Part shown: positions 45,589 to 54,171 of the stretch, piece by piece
Numbering within the stretch: the first letter of the stretch is position 1
Layout of the letters: each line of letters begins with the position of its first letter
From: Ruegeria atlantica
GTDB lineage: Bacteria; Pseudomonadota; Alphaproteobacteria; Rhodobacterales; Rhodobacteraceae
NCBI RefSeq assembly: GCF_013033965.1
Contig: NZ_WQFE01000011.1
Location: 1 to 64,000, forward strand
Direction: 5' to 3'
DNA: 64,000 bases
Program-made: the position numbers and the translations under genes
Notes under the pieces: generated by a model
Databases searched by the model: none
What the model was told of the DNA's origin: nothing
The model's input: only the letters and a program-made list of their open reading frames with translations

Positions 45589-47049
45589 ATGGTTCGGTCC
45601 ATCATGATTCAGGGCACCGGCAGTAATGTCGGGAAATCGGTTCTTGTGGCCGGTCTGGCGCGCGCATTCACACGGCGCGGGCTGCGGGTTGCGCCGTTCA
45701 AACCGCAGAACATGTCGAACAATGCGGCCGTCACCGAAAATGGCGGAGAGATCGGACGCGCGCAGGCATTGCAGGCGCTGGCGGCGCGACGCCCGACGCA
45801 TACGGACATGAATCCAATCCTGCTAAAGCCCGAGACCGATACCGGCGCTCAGATCATCGTGCAGGGTCAACGCGCTGGCACGATGAAAGCGGGGGATTAC
45901 CGCAAAGACAAATCCAAACTGCTAGCCGCAGCGCTTGAAAGCTTTGACCGCCTTTGCAGCGGTGCCGATCTTGTCCTGATCGAAGGTGCGGGCAGCCCGG
46001 CCGAAACCAACCTCCGCAAGGGAGACATCGCCAATATGGGATTTGCGTGCGCTGCAGGCGTGCCGGTTGTTCTGGTTGGCGACATACACCGTGGCGGTGT
46101 CATTGCGCAGATCGTGGGCACCCAAGCGGTCTTGGATGCGGGTGACCTTAAGATGATCCGAGGCTTTGCCGTCAATCGGTTCAAGGGGGATGTGTCGCTG
46201 TTCGACGAAGGCCGCGATGATATCGCTGCACGTACTGGATGGCCCTGTCTGGGCGTCGTTCCCTGGTTTCATGATGCGTGGAAGCTGCCAGCTGAGGATA
46301 TGATGGATATCCGGTCCCACTCGGGTGGAGCCTGCAAGGTGGTCGTGCCGCAGTTGGAACGCATGGCGAATTTCGACGACCTTGACCCGTTGTCCGCCGA
46401 GCCTGGCGTCTCGGTCGAGATCGTGCCTGCAGGACGCGCCCTGCCCGGCGACGCCGACCTGGTTCTGATGCCCGGCAGTAAATCCACAATCGGGGATCTG
46501 GCCTACTTTCGGGCTCAGGGTTGGGACATCGACCTCTATGCGCACGTGCGCCGGGGTGGCTACGTTTTGGGCCTATGCGGTGGCTATCAGATGCTGGGGA
46601 AAACGATCGCTGATCCGGACGGGGTCGACGGACGACCCGGCAGCGTTGAGGGGCTGGGCCTGCTGGATGTTGAGACCGTCATGGCCGGGAAAAAACAGGT
46701 GACGCTGACATCGGCACGCACCATTGACGGCGGAGAGCCAGTATCGGGCTACGAAATCCACATGGGCCGGACCCAGGGCCCGGATTGCAAACGCGCGTGG
46801 CTGGAAATTGAGGGGCGACCAGAAGGCGCTGCGAACGCCTCCGGTCGTATTCGCGGCAGTTACCTGCACGGTATCTTCAGCTCGGATGCGTTCCGCGCCT
46901 CTTATCTGTCGCAGTTGGGCGTGACCTCTGACCTGGCCTATGAAGATGGGGTCGAAGACACGCTGAATGCGTTAGCCGACCACCTGGAACAGAATATGGA
47001 TCTGGACCGCCTGCTGGCGCTTGCCGAGACACCCCAAAGGCGGGGCTGA
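45589..47049 (+). CDS. cobQ: Cobyric acid synthase
   Basis: Amidates the b, d, e and g side chains of adenosylcobyrinic acid a,c-diamide to cobyric acid using glutamine and ATP. The 486-aa protein has the dethiobiotin synthase-like N-terminal domain ([19 protein letters not shown]) and a C-terminal triad-type amidotransferase domain with [11 protein letters not shown] and SYLHGIF. AGGAG precedes the ATG at 45589. It stands apart from the main cob cluster 5 kb away. Confidence 0.95.
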   Translation: MVRSIMIQGTGSNVGKSVLVAGLARAFTRRGLRVAPFKPQNMSNNAAVTENGGEIGRAQALQALAARRPTHTDMNPILLKPETDTGAQIIVQGQRAGTMKAGDYRKDKSKLLAAALESFDRLCSGADLVLIEGAGSPAETNLRKGDIANMGFACAAGVPVVLVGDIHRGGVIAQIVGTQAVLDAGDLKMIRGFAVNRFKGDVSLFDEGRDDIAARTGWPCLGVVPWFHDAWKLPAEDMMDIRSHSGGACKVVVPQLERMANFDDLDPLSAEPGVSVEIVPAGRALPGDADLVLMPGSKSTIGDLAYFRAQGWDIDLYAHVRRGGYVLGLCGGYQMLGKTIADPDGVDGRPGSVEGLGLLDVETVMAGKKQVTLTSARTIDGGEPVSGYEIHMGRTQGPDCKRAWLEIEGRPEGAANASGRIRGSYLHGIFSSDAFRASYLSQLGVTSDLAYEDGVEDTLNALADHLEQNMDLDRLLALAETPQRRG

Positions 47050-47052
47050 GTG

Positions 47053-47817
47053 TTACTCGAGGGTCTGCTCGGCCAAGGCTTTGTAAATTTCCCGGCGGAC
47101 CATCTTGCGGACGTTGCGGGTGATACGTTCACCCAAAACTCCCTGCAACTCTTCGCGAACAACCTCTGCGATCAATTTGCGCAGCGCGTCTTCGTCTATG
47201 GCAGGTATCGCCTTTTCTTCCGCGACGGCTTCGGCAGGACGGACGGGTTCAGCAGTGGTCACCTCGGGGTCACGCACAAAGGTTGCCTTGGTCGTTGCCA
47301 CTGCCTCTTTGGCTTCATCCTTTGCCGGCTCTGCCTTCTTTTCTTCGGTCTCCGCGAATTCCTTCCGCGCGCTGAACTCAAGGGCTTTCGCCGGAGTACC
47401 GGAATACTCGTCTTCGCTGTCGCCATCCGGTTCCCACTGATCCTCAGTACGTGCAATCGCCGCTTCAAGGGCTTCGATCTTTGCGCTCAGGCTGTTGGTC
47501 GCGTCCTTTGGCGGCTCGGGCTTGACCGGTTCTTTGTTGGCAGGATCCTCACGATTTACGATGTCGCAGGCGCGCAGAAGCATCGGCTTGACCGACGCGT
47601 CGGCTGTGTAGCCTTCTTTGACTTCGGTTTCGTTCTCTGGACCATCCTGAATGCTGGACGTTCCGCCAACTCTCAATGCATCAGTAAGCACCAATCGCCC
47701 GGGCTTGCGGGCGATTGAAGGAGACGTATCCGAGGTTTGCTGACCTTTTTCACCGACCAGCCGTTTGATCGAAGACAGCACGTCCTCTACTCTGCCGTTC
47801 ACGACTTTATCCGTCAT
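47053..47817 (-). CDS. PopZ-like polar organiser candidate (DUF2497-like layout)
   Basis: A 254-aa protein with three zones: a short N-terminal helix (VEDVLSSIKRLVGE, residues 10-23), a long acidic, proline- and alanine-rich stretch likely disordered (about 25-205), and a C-terminal helical part (ALRKLIAEVVREEL, NVRKMVRREI). PopZ of Caulobacter has the same order: an EEILASIRRI-like helix, an acidic linker and a helical oligomerisation end. DUF2497/popZ genes often lie beside a tolC gene in Alphaproteobacteria, as here. Sequence identity is low, so I treat the name as a hypothesis. Confidence 0.6.
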   Translation of the reverse strand: MTDKVVNGRVEDVLSSIKRLVGEKGQQTSDTSPSIARKPGRLVLTDALRVGGTSSIQDGPENETEVKEGYTADASVKPMLLRACDIVNREDPANKEPVKPEPPKDATNSLSAKIEALEAAIARTEDQWEPDGDSEDEYSGTPAKALEFSARKEFAETEEKKAEPAKDEAKEAVATTKATFVRDPEVTTAEPVRPAEAVAEEKAIPAIDEDALRKLIAEVVREELQGVLGERITRNVRKMVRREIYKALAEQTLE

Positions 47818-47891
47818 TGTTCTCTACCGCTCTGTCCTCAGGATTGAGTGTAGCCAAACAAACCGGGCGTCACAACAGATAGAATTGCGCC

Positions 47892-49310
47892 TTAGTCGCG
47901 GCGCAACGCCTTGAGAACGCGATCCAGGTCCCGGCTCTGCTTGCTGATCTGAGCCGGAGCCTTCTTCACCAGATTGTAGTAAAGCGTCGGATCATAGATT
48001 TGCACGGCCAGCCCCAGACGTTCGGCGGTCAACAGACCCTGCGCCTGCAACAGCTGGTACGCTGCGCGCGAACGCTCGATGCGCGATGCGACCTCGGCCA
48101 GTTGCGCATCCAGCAAATCCTGCTGCGCGTTCAGAACGTCCAGCGTGGTCCGTGCGCCCAGAGTGGCCTCTTCGCGGATACCGTCAAACGCGACCTGCGA
48201 TGCACGTACGCGCTCGGTCGAAGCCCGCAGACTTGCCGATGCGGCTTGGAAACGAGCGTAGGCTTCGGTCACACCTTGGGTGATGTCCTTCTGCACATTC
48301 AACAAGTTAGCGCGGGACGCATCCCGTGTGGCCATGGCCCGACGTACGCTTGCGGCCAGGCGACCACCCGCATAAATCGGCTGAGTGAAGTTCAGCGAAA
48401 CAGTCGCATCCTCGATGTTGTCATCATTGTCATAGCTTTCGGTGATGCCCGCATCGGCATTCAAGCTGACATTTGGGCCAAGATTAGCGCGCTGCTGTGC
48501 TACGATCAGGTCGAAGGCGCGAACCTGATGTTGCGCCGACAAAATGGCAGGATGGTTACGCTGTGCAAAGCTAACTGCTTGCGCTTCCGAGCTTGGCAGA
48601 TTTGGCAGGCTTGGTTGCCCAGCCGTCCGCCCCGGAGACTTGCCAACGGCATTCACGTATTCGGCCTGAGCGGTATCCAAGTTACCGCGTGCAACGGCCA
48701 GATCTGCTTGCGAGCTTGCAAGCTGCGCTTGTGAAAGCGCTACGTCTGTCCGCGTTACCTCGCCAACATCGAACCGGTCTTGCGATGCGCGCAATTCTTC
48801 GGCCGACACATCGACGTTGTTCAGACGGATCTGTACGGTTTCTTCCTGCAGAAGAACCTCCAGATAGGCATTTGCACCGCGGAACAGCACCTGCTGTTCG
48901 ATATCAATAAGGGTCTGTCTGGTGGACAGCACCGTTTCCTGAGCCGATTGTTTACCTAAAACAGCAGCCCCACCGTCGTAGAGCAATTGGCTGAGTGTTA
49001 GCCCTGTGAAAAAGGTGTTCGGGTCCGGTCGGGTTATGACATTGTCGATATCCCTTCGCGTGTAATCGTGGGTCACTGTCACCGCCCAGTTTATGATCGG
49101 CCGCAGTGCCGACAGCGCAATTGCCACGTCTTCGTCCGCTGCGCGCAACAATGCGCGGTTCTGCTCTAGCAACCCGCTGGTATTGTATGCGCCAATAAAT
49201 GCGTCGGTTATATTGTCGGCCCAAACGGCCCGTCCCGGTACAAAGCTAAGTGCGACCCCCGCAGTCAGCGCCAGCGCCTTGACCAGCTTTCCTCCCGCCA
49301 TAGAACTCAT
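47892..49310 (-). CDS. tolC: TolC-family outer-membrane efflux protein
   Basis: A 472-aa outer-membrane channel with a signal peptide (residues 1-31) and two repeats of the TolC helix-barrel fold. LYDGGAAVLGK and PIYAGGRLAASVRRA are the equivalent strand/helix points of the two repeats, and the YTRRDI... segment near 80 belongs to the first beta strands. The C-terminal tail after about 440 is charged. It exports substrates for type I secretion or RND/MFP pumps. It lies between the PIMT-like and PopZ-like genes. Confidence 0.92.
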   Translation of the reverse strand: MSSMAGGKLVKALALTAGVALSFVPGRAVWADNITDAFIGAYNTSGLLEQNRALLRAADEDVAIALSALRPIINWAVTVTHDYTRRDIDNVITRPDPNTFFTGLTLSQLLYDGGAAVLGKQSAQETVLSTRQTLIDIEQQVLFRGANAYLEVLLQEETVQIRLNNVDVSAEELRASQDRFDVGEVTRTDVALSQAQLASSQADLAVARGNLDTAQAEYVNAVGKSPGRTAGQPSLPNLPSSEAQAVSFAQRNHPAILSAQHQVRAFDLIVAQQRANLGPNVSLNADAGITESYDNDDNIEDATVSLNFTQPIYAGGRLAASVRRAMATRDASRANLLNVQKDITQGVTEAYARFQAASASLRASTERVRASQVAFDGIREEATLGARTTLDVLNAQQDLLDAQLAEVASRIERSRAAYQLLQAQGLLTAERLGLAVQIYDPTLYYNLVKKAPAQISKQSRDLDRVLKALRRD

Positions 49311-49405
49311 AACGAAATCCTCTCAAATCAAAATTACGCTGCTCTGCCGACAGTTTGCGCGTTTGTGTTCAACTAATCAAGGCGGCAGAACAATCCGCCA
49401 TCAAA

Positions 49406-50071
49406 CTATAGCGAAAATACACGATTCGTGGAAAATGCCTGCAAAATCGGTGCATTGGCATTAAACGCGTCCCGCCACGTCACGCGATCACCGGATTTGT
49501 GGCCGATCCGGACCGTTCCCAGCGCACCTTCGACAAACAGGCAAGCAATACGCCCGTGATCCTTAAGTTGCGCGATCAATGCATCCGGAACCTGTTCCAC
49601 ACCACCCTGGATAACGATCACGTCGTAGGGTCCATGTTCGGGCGCACCCTGTTCAAGAGGACCAACATGTACAATTGCGTTGTCGGCGTCCGCTTCCATC
49701 AGGATAGACTGAGATTCCGACGCCAGGTTTTCGTCTTCCTCCACGGCAACAACCAACTGTGCCATGCGCGCGGCGACGGCGGTTGAATATCCTAAGGCCG
49801 GAGCAATATCTAAAACCAACTCGTCGTTCGAGATGTTCAAAATATCCAACATCTTGGCCAGGGTTCGCGGCTCCAACATACAGCGCCCGTCACCCAGCTC
49901 GATCAATCCTTCGACATAGGCCGCCTCGCGCTGTGCGTCCGGCACGAAATTCTCGCGCTTGACGGTCAGCATCGCGTCGATGATGGGAAATTTCGTGACA
50001 TCTGAAGGACGTATCTGGGTATCTACCATCGTCCGGCGGCGGGCTGCGAAATCTGTCATTGGATCGCTCAT
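49406..50071 (-). CDS. Protein-L-isoaspartate methyltransferase-like protein
   Basis: A 221-aa protein of the PCMT family, opening MTDFAARRRTMVDTQIRPSDV, with ENFVPDAQREAAY as in PIMTs. The SAM-binding motif I, usually DxGxGxG, reads LDIAPALGYS, with Ala, Pro and Ala at three Gly positions, so repair activity is doubtful. AAGGGAACAGA precedes the ATG at 50069-50071. Short paralogues like this are usual beside tolC in Alphaproteobacteria. Confidence 0.78.
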   Translation of the reverse strand: MSDPMTDFAARRRTMVDTQIRPSDVTKFPIIDAMLTVKRENFVPDAQREAAYVEGLIELGDGRCMLEPRTLAKMLDILNISNDELVLDIAPALGYSTAVAARMAQLVVAVEEDENLASESQSILMEADADNAIVHVGPLEQGAPEHGPYDVIVIQGGVEQVPDALIAQLKDHGRIACLFVEGALGTVRIGHKSGDRVTWRDAFNANAPILQAFSTNRVFSL

Positions 50072-50286
50072 TCTGTTCCCTTGGGTGAATGAGTTTTGCC
50101 ACATTCATAAAAAACCAGCAACGGCCCTGGCATGGAAACTTTCCAATCTTCACAAGATATAACGTCGCAACCGATGACGAACTTGGCGACCGGTGCTGAA
50201 TTTTGCGCTCACCCCTCTGGACGCTTCTGGCGAAAGCTGCTAAAACGCCTGTCACACCACGGCAAGTATTTGATTTTACTTGAAAA

Positions 50287-50360
50287 GGCGAGTTGGCGGA
50301 GTGGTGACGCAGCGGATTGCAAATCCGTGTACACCGGTTCGATTCCGGTACTCGCCTCCA
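50287..50360 (+). tRNA. tRNA-Cys (GCA)
   Basis: A complete cloverleaf. The acceptor stem is GGCGAGT (50287-50293) with ACTCGCC (50350-50356), discriminator T and an encoded CCA (50358-50360). The anticodon GCA is at 50319-50321 in a 7-base loop on a 5-bp stem. The TTCGATTC T-loop is at about 50338-50345. It stands alone between the PIMT-like gene and the dehydrogenase. Confidence 0.96.
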
Positions 50361-50403
50361 CTCTCCTTCTGAATTTGAACATTCTTTTTGCTCTGGCCGT
50401 GCG

Positions 50404-51360
50404 TCACACGGCCTCACGTCCTTTCGGGACAACCTCATATCCTGCTTCTTCCGGCTCATCGTCCAGCATCTCGGGCGGGAACCCGGGAGCGCTGATATCC
50501 AGACCTGTCGCGTCCTCCAATCGCCGGATGATATTGGGCGACAGCTCACGTTCGCCATAGCGTGCGATTCCGTCTTCAAAAATCTGGATCATCACGGGGT
50601 TGATCTCCAACGGTACGCCAGCACGGTCGGCGACCTCTTGAAACAGACCGATGTCCTTTTTCACAAGGTCCATGGTGAATGAGATATCGCGAGACCCATT
50701 AAGGATCACCTGGCTTTCAGTTTCGTGCACAAAGGATGTACCCGACGAAATCTTGATCGCCTCGTAGGTTGTGTTCAGGTCCATCCCCGCCGCCTTGGCC
50801 GTCACAAGTGCTTCGGCGCAGGTAATCAGGTTCGCGGTGGCCAGGTAGTTGGTCAACACTTTCAGAACAGAAGCCGAGCCCAGCTCGCCCGTGTGCAGAA
50901 TGCGCCGGCCCATTGTGGTCAAAAAGGGCAAAATCCGTTCAAACGTCGCGCGATCGCATCCCGCAAATATCGAGATATTGCCCGTTGCCGCCCGATGACA
51001 GCCGCCAGAAACCGGGCAATCAACCGCCGCGCCACCGCGTTCGATTACCAAGGCGCCCAACCGTTTAACTTCGGCTTCGTCGGTCGTTGACATTTCCATC
51101 CAAATCTTGCCTGGACCAACCTCTGGCAGCATTTCCTGCATCACCGCGTCCGAAGCAGCAGGGGACGGAAGGCAGGTAATGACGGCCTCGCAATCTCGCA
51201 TCAGTTGCGCCGGGCTTTCAGCTGCCTTGGCCCCTTTGGCCACAAAGCCCTGTACAAGTTCGGGATCTAGATCATGGACAGTCAGGTCAACGCCATTGCG
51301 CAACAGCGACCCTGAGAGCTTTGCCCCGACATTGCCTAATCCGATAAAGCCAACTTTCAT
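50404..51360 (-). CDS. NAD(P)-dependent beta-hydroxyacid dehydrogenase (3-hydroxyisobutyrate dehydrogenase family)
   Basis: A 318-aa oxidoreductase. The Rossmann motif GFIGLGNVGAKL is at residues 4-15; DCPVSGGCHRAATG near 115 is the substrate loop, and the lysine in SVLKVLTNYLAT is the catalytic one. The substrate may be a 3-hydroxy acid or tartronate semialdehyde-like compound. The start is the ATG at 51358-51360, with GGGAG six bases upstream; the ATG two codons earlier sits on that site. Divergent from a LysR gene that probably controls it. Confidence 0.88.
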   Translation of the reverse strand: MKVGFIGLGNVGAKLSGSLLRNGVDLTVHDLDPELVQGFVAKGAKAAESPAQLMRDCEAVITCLPSPAASDAVMQEMLPEVGPGKIWMEMSTTDEAEVKRLGALVIERGGAAVDCPVSGGCHRAATGNISIFAGCDRATFERILPFLTTMGRRILHTGELGSASVLKVLTNYLATANLITCAEALVTAKAAGMDLNTTYEAIKISSGTSFVHETESQVILNGSRDISFTMDLVKKDIGLFQEVADRAGVPLEINPVMIQIFEDGIARYGERELSPNIIRRLEDATGLDISAPGFPPEMLDDEPEEAGYEVVPKGREAV

Positions 51361-51473
51361 TCCCATCTCCCGAAATATGTATTCATGTTGCCGTTTCGAC
51401 GAGTATCCGCGTTGCGTTTTCATAACTGAAACGAATAATAAGCCCAATTATGACCTAAAATTTTTGGTGATAA

Positions 51474-52358
51474 ATGGACCGACTTCCCAACCCCGCCTGG
51501 CTGCGCAGCTTCGAATCCGCAGCGCGGCATCTGAATTTCACTACAACTGCTCGCGAGCTTGGCCTAACCCAGACCGCTGTATCGCTGCATATCCGGTCCC
51601 TTGAGGGCGAGCTTGGGCAAAAACTGTTCACCAGAAACGCGCGCCGACTTGAACTGACCGAGTTGGGGCAATCTTACGCTTTGACCGTCCGGCGCGCCTT
51701 AGGAGACATCGCGCTGTCCACCAACAGCTTGTTTGGCCCCGCGTCGCGCCAAACCCTGACAATCCGGGCCGCAATTTCCACGGCGACCTACTGGATTGCG
51801 GCCGAGCTGCCTGCATTCACGGCGCAGCACCCGGACATCCCTGTGCGCCTTGTATCCCATATCTGGAACGACAGTGCCGCACCAAACGACGTGGATGTGG
51901 AAATTCGAATGGGGTACGGCGACTGGCCCGGAGTAACTTCCGAAAAACTGACAGATGAGATGTTGGTGCCGGTGTGCTCTGCCGACAGCCCGATGCCTAG
52001 CTTGATGGCTCTTCGCGACCATCCGTTGATCCACATCCTTGGTTACGAGGACAACTGGGCGCGCTATTTTCAAGCTCATGACATGCACCCAGCCGACCAG
52101 CCTTCACGGCATTCAGTCGACACGTCGGTCGCAGCGTTGCAATTGGTGATGGCAGGCGCGGGCTGCGCAACGATAGTTGAGCGGTTCGCACGAAACGCGA
52201 TTTCTCAGGGCGCACCTATTGCAATTGCTGGTCCGGCGATTCCTTTTGCGCAGTCTCACTATTTAGTTGCCGAGCCCGGAGGCGCTCAACCCTCTGCGGC
52301 AGCGGGGCTGTTTTGCGCCTGGCTTCGTGATCGGCTTGCCTCCGATGCCGCTGACTGA
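51474..52358 (+). CDS. LysR-family transcription regulator (GcvA-like)
   Basis: A 294-aa regulator. The winged helix-turn-helix is at residues 7-65 (FESAARHLNFTTTARELGL, TQTAVSLHIRSLE); the rest is the periplasmic-binding-like effector domain from about 90. This subgroup resembles GcvA. It is divergent from the dehydrogenase gene over about 113 bp, the usual layout of a LysR regulator with its target. The effector is unknown; it may be the substrate of the dehydrogenase. Confidence 0.9.
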   Translation: MDRLPNPAWLRSFESAARHLNFTTTARELGLTQTAVSLHIRSLEGELGQKLFTRNARRLELTELGQSYALTVRRALGDIALSTNSLFGPASRQTLTIRAAISTATYWIAAELPAFTAQHPDIPVRLVSHIWNDSAAPNDVDVEIRMGYGDWPGVTSEKLTDEMLVPVCSADSPMPSLMALRDHPLIHILGYEDNWARYFQAHDMHPADQPSRHSVDTSVAALQLVMAGAGCATIVERFARNAISQGAPIAIAGPAIPFAQSHYLVAEPGGAQPSAAAGLFCAWLRDRLASDAAD

Positions 52359-52444
52359 CAACGGCTGGTCGCTTTTCTGACGTAACAGGTTTTCAAACCG
52401 CGCTCGTGCTTGACAAGCCCCCTGCCCGTGCCGCATGTCGCATG

Positions 52445-52631
52445 CGTTGGTGTCCATTTTCGGATGGATGAAAAGGGAATGTGCCAGCGGTTATTCCGTC
52501 AAGCACAGCCGCCCCCGCGACCGTGACCGGAGAGGGTGCCCAAAGCCACTGGCCCGATAGGCCGGGAAGGCGGGACATCCGACAGGGCAAACGCTCTGAC
52601 ATCCGCAAGCCGGGAGACCTGCCAGCACCCG
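52445..52631 (+). ncRNA. Adenosylcobalamin riboswitch
   Basis: The leader of the cob operon holds the conserved blocks of the cobalamin class in order: TTGGTGTCC (52447-52455), GATGAAAAGGGAA (52467-52479), GCCACTGG (52545-52552), CGGGAAGGCG (52563-52572) and the B12 box AGCCGGGAGACCTGCC (52608-52623) closing with AGCACC. It binds adenosylcobalamin and shuts down the downstream DUF1636-cobW-cobN genes. It is the only riboswitch I see in the window. Confidence 0.95.
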
Positions 52632-52700
52632 AAGTTGAAACCGGGCGGGGTGTTCCGGTGTCGGGTCCATGTCGCACACGTGGCCCGCATGAAACCCCGT

Positions 52701-52723
52701 CCCCCATATAAAGGATGAGGGGG
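52701..52723 (+). promoter_or_regulatory. Putative ribosome-site-sequestering hairpin of the riboswitch
   Basis: CCCCC (52701-52705) can pair with GGGGG (52719-52723), and the latter lies in the GAGGGGG ribosome site of the first gene. This looks like the expression platform: with cobalamin bound, the ribosome site would be hidden. The stem is short (5 bp) and its control by the riboswitch is inferred. Confidence 0.5.
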
Positions 52724-53113
52724 ATGAGAGACGTGACCGAGACCACACCAGTCGAATTGCTGGTCTGCACCACGTGCCGCCGTGGTTTGCCCATCGAAGA
52801 TGACGCCCAGCGACCCGGTACTTTGCTGCACACGGCGCTGGAACAGGCTGACTTGCCTGACGGCGTAGACCTGAAGCCGGTGGAATGCCTGTCGAACTGT
52901 GATCAGGGATGTTCGATCGTTTTGCGTGGCGGCCCATCCCGCTGGACCTTCGTGTATGAAAACCTCGACGAGGCCGACCATGTCGAGACCATCGTTGAAG
53001 GCGTCACCAAGTACCTCGCCGCCGAAGACGGTCTGGTGAAATGGCGCGAACGCCCCGAGCATTTCCGCAAAAACTGTGCGGCCCGCATTCCCCCGATTGG
53101 AGCCCTGAAATGA
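52724..53113 (+). CDS. DUF1636 metal/iron-sulfur-type protein of the cob operon
   Basis: A 129-aa protein with a thioredoxin-like 2Fe-2S ferredoxin pattern: LVCTTCRRG near the start and ECLSNCDQGCSIVL in the middle. DUF1636 genes are regular neighbours of cobW in Rhodobacterales; a role in metal or redox support of cobalamin synthesis is likely but unproven. Start choice between ATG 52715, ATG 52724 and GTG 52733 is open, since the ribosome site lies between them. The stop overlaps cobW by ATGA. Confidence 0.82.
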   Translation: MRDVTETTPVELLVCTTCRRGLPIEDDAQRPGTLLHTALEQADLPDGVDLKPVECLSNCDQGCSIVLRGGPSRWTFVYENLDEADHVETIVEGVTKYLAAEDGLVKWRERPEHFRKNCAARIPPIGALK

Positions 53114-54165
53114 GCAATCTCGAAAAACTTCCCGTCACCGTGATCACCGGCTTTCTGGGCTCGGGCAAAACAACGCTGGTCAAGCACCTGATGCAAAACC
53201 CCCAGGGCAAGCGCTTGGCCGTTGTGGTCAATGAATTTGGCGATGTGGGTGTCGATGGCGATATCCTCAAATCCTGCGCGATCCCTGATTGCCCCGCGGA
53301 AAACATCATGGAACTGGCCAATGGCTGCATTTGCTGCACGGTGGCCGATGACTTCATCCCGACCATCGAAGCGCTGATGGCGCTGGAGCCGCGCCCCGAT
53401 CACATCCTGATCGAAACCTCTGGTCTGGCCCTGCCCAAACCGCTGTTGAAAGCCTTCGACTGGCCCGATATCCGATCGAAAATCACCGTCGATGGCGTGA
53501 TTGCTCTGGCCGATGCCGAGGCCGTTGCTGCCGGTCGCTTCGCCCCTAATGTCGAAGCCGTGGACGCCCAGCGCCTGGCCGACGACTCGATCGACCACGA
53601 AACGCCTCTGTCCGAGGTGTTTGAGGACCAGATCTCCTGCGCCGACATCATCCTGCTGACCAAGCCCGATCTGGCCGGTCCCGAAGGTGTCGCCAAGGCC
53701 AAAGAGGTCATCGCAGCCGAAGCTCCCCGCCCCCTGCCCGTCGTCGAAGTCGCCGAAGGTGCCGTGGACGTGCGCGTTGTGCTGGGTCTTGAGGCAGCCG
53801 CCGAAGATGACATGGACGCCCGTCCAAGCCATCACGACGGCCACCACGACCACGAGCATGACGATTTTGAAAGCATCATCGTCGAGCTGCCGGAACAGAC
53901 CGACCCGGCGGAATTGGTCGCCAATATCGAACGTCTGGCCAACGAGCTGAACATCCTCCGCGTCAAAGGCTATGCCGCCGTTCAAGGCAAACCCATGCGC
54001 CTGTTAGTGCAGGCAGTCGGTGCCCGCGTGCGTCATCAGTACGACCGCCCATGGGAACCGGGTGAAGAGCGCCGCTCGCGTCTGGTGGTTATTGCCGAGC
54101 ATGACGACATCAAAGAAGCTGCCATCCGCGATATCCTCGTGGGCGTTGCCGAGGCAGCCGAGTAA
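53110..54165 (+). CDS. cobW: CobW GTPase, cobalt chaperone
   Basis: A 351-aa G3E GTPase thought to deliver Co2+ to the CobNST chelatase. Walker A GFLGSGKTT is at residues 14-22, the metal site CICC in NGCICCTVA near 75-78, and the guanine-binding TKPD near 195. Between the two domains (about residues 240-255) is a His-rich loop with several HH and HDH pairs, a further metal site. It directly precedes cobN, the natural partner. Confidence 0.94.
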   Translation: MSNLEKLPVTVITGFLGSGKTTLVKHLMQNPQGKRLAVVVNEFGDVGVDGDILKSCAIPDCPAENIMELANGCICCTVADDFIPTIEALMALEPRPDHILIETSGLALPKPLLKAFDWPDIRSKITVDGVIALADAEAVAAGRFAPNVEAVDAQRLADDSIDHETPLSEVFEDQISCADIILLTKPDLAGPEGVAKAKEVIAAEAPRPLPVVEVAEGAVDVRVVLGLEAAAEDDMDARPSHHDGHHDHEHDDFESIIVELPEQTDPAELVANIERLANELNILRVKGYAAVQGKPMRLLVQAVGARVRHQYDRPWEPGEERRSRLVVIAEHDDIKEAAIRDILVGVAEAAE

Positions 54166-54171
54166 CCGCAC

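Noticed and set aside
53821..53865. His-rich stretch in cobW as a novel feature
   Set aside because: Histidine-rich loops between the two domains are usual in CobW and related metal chaperones.
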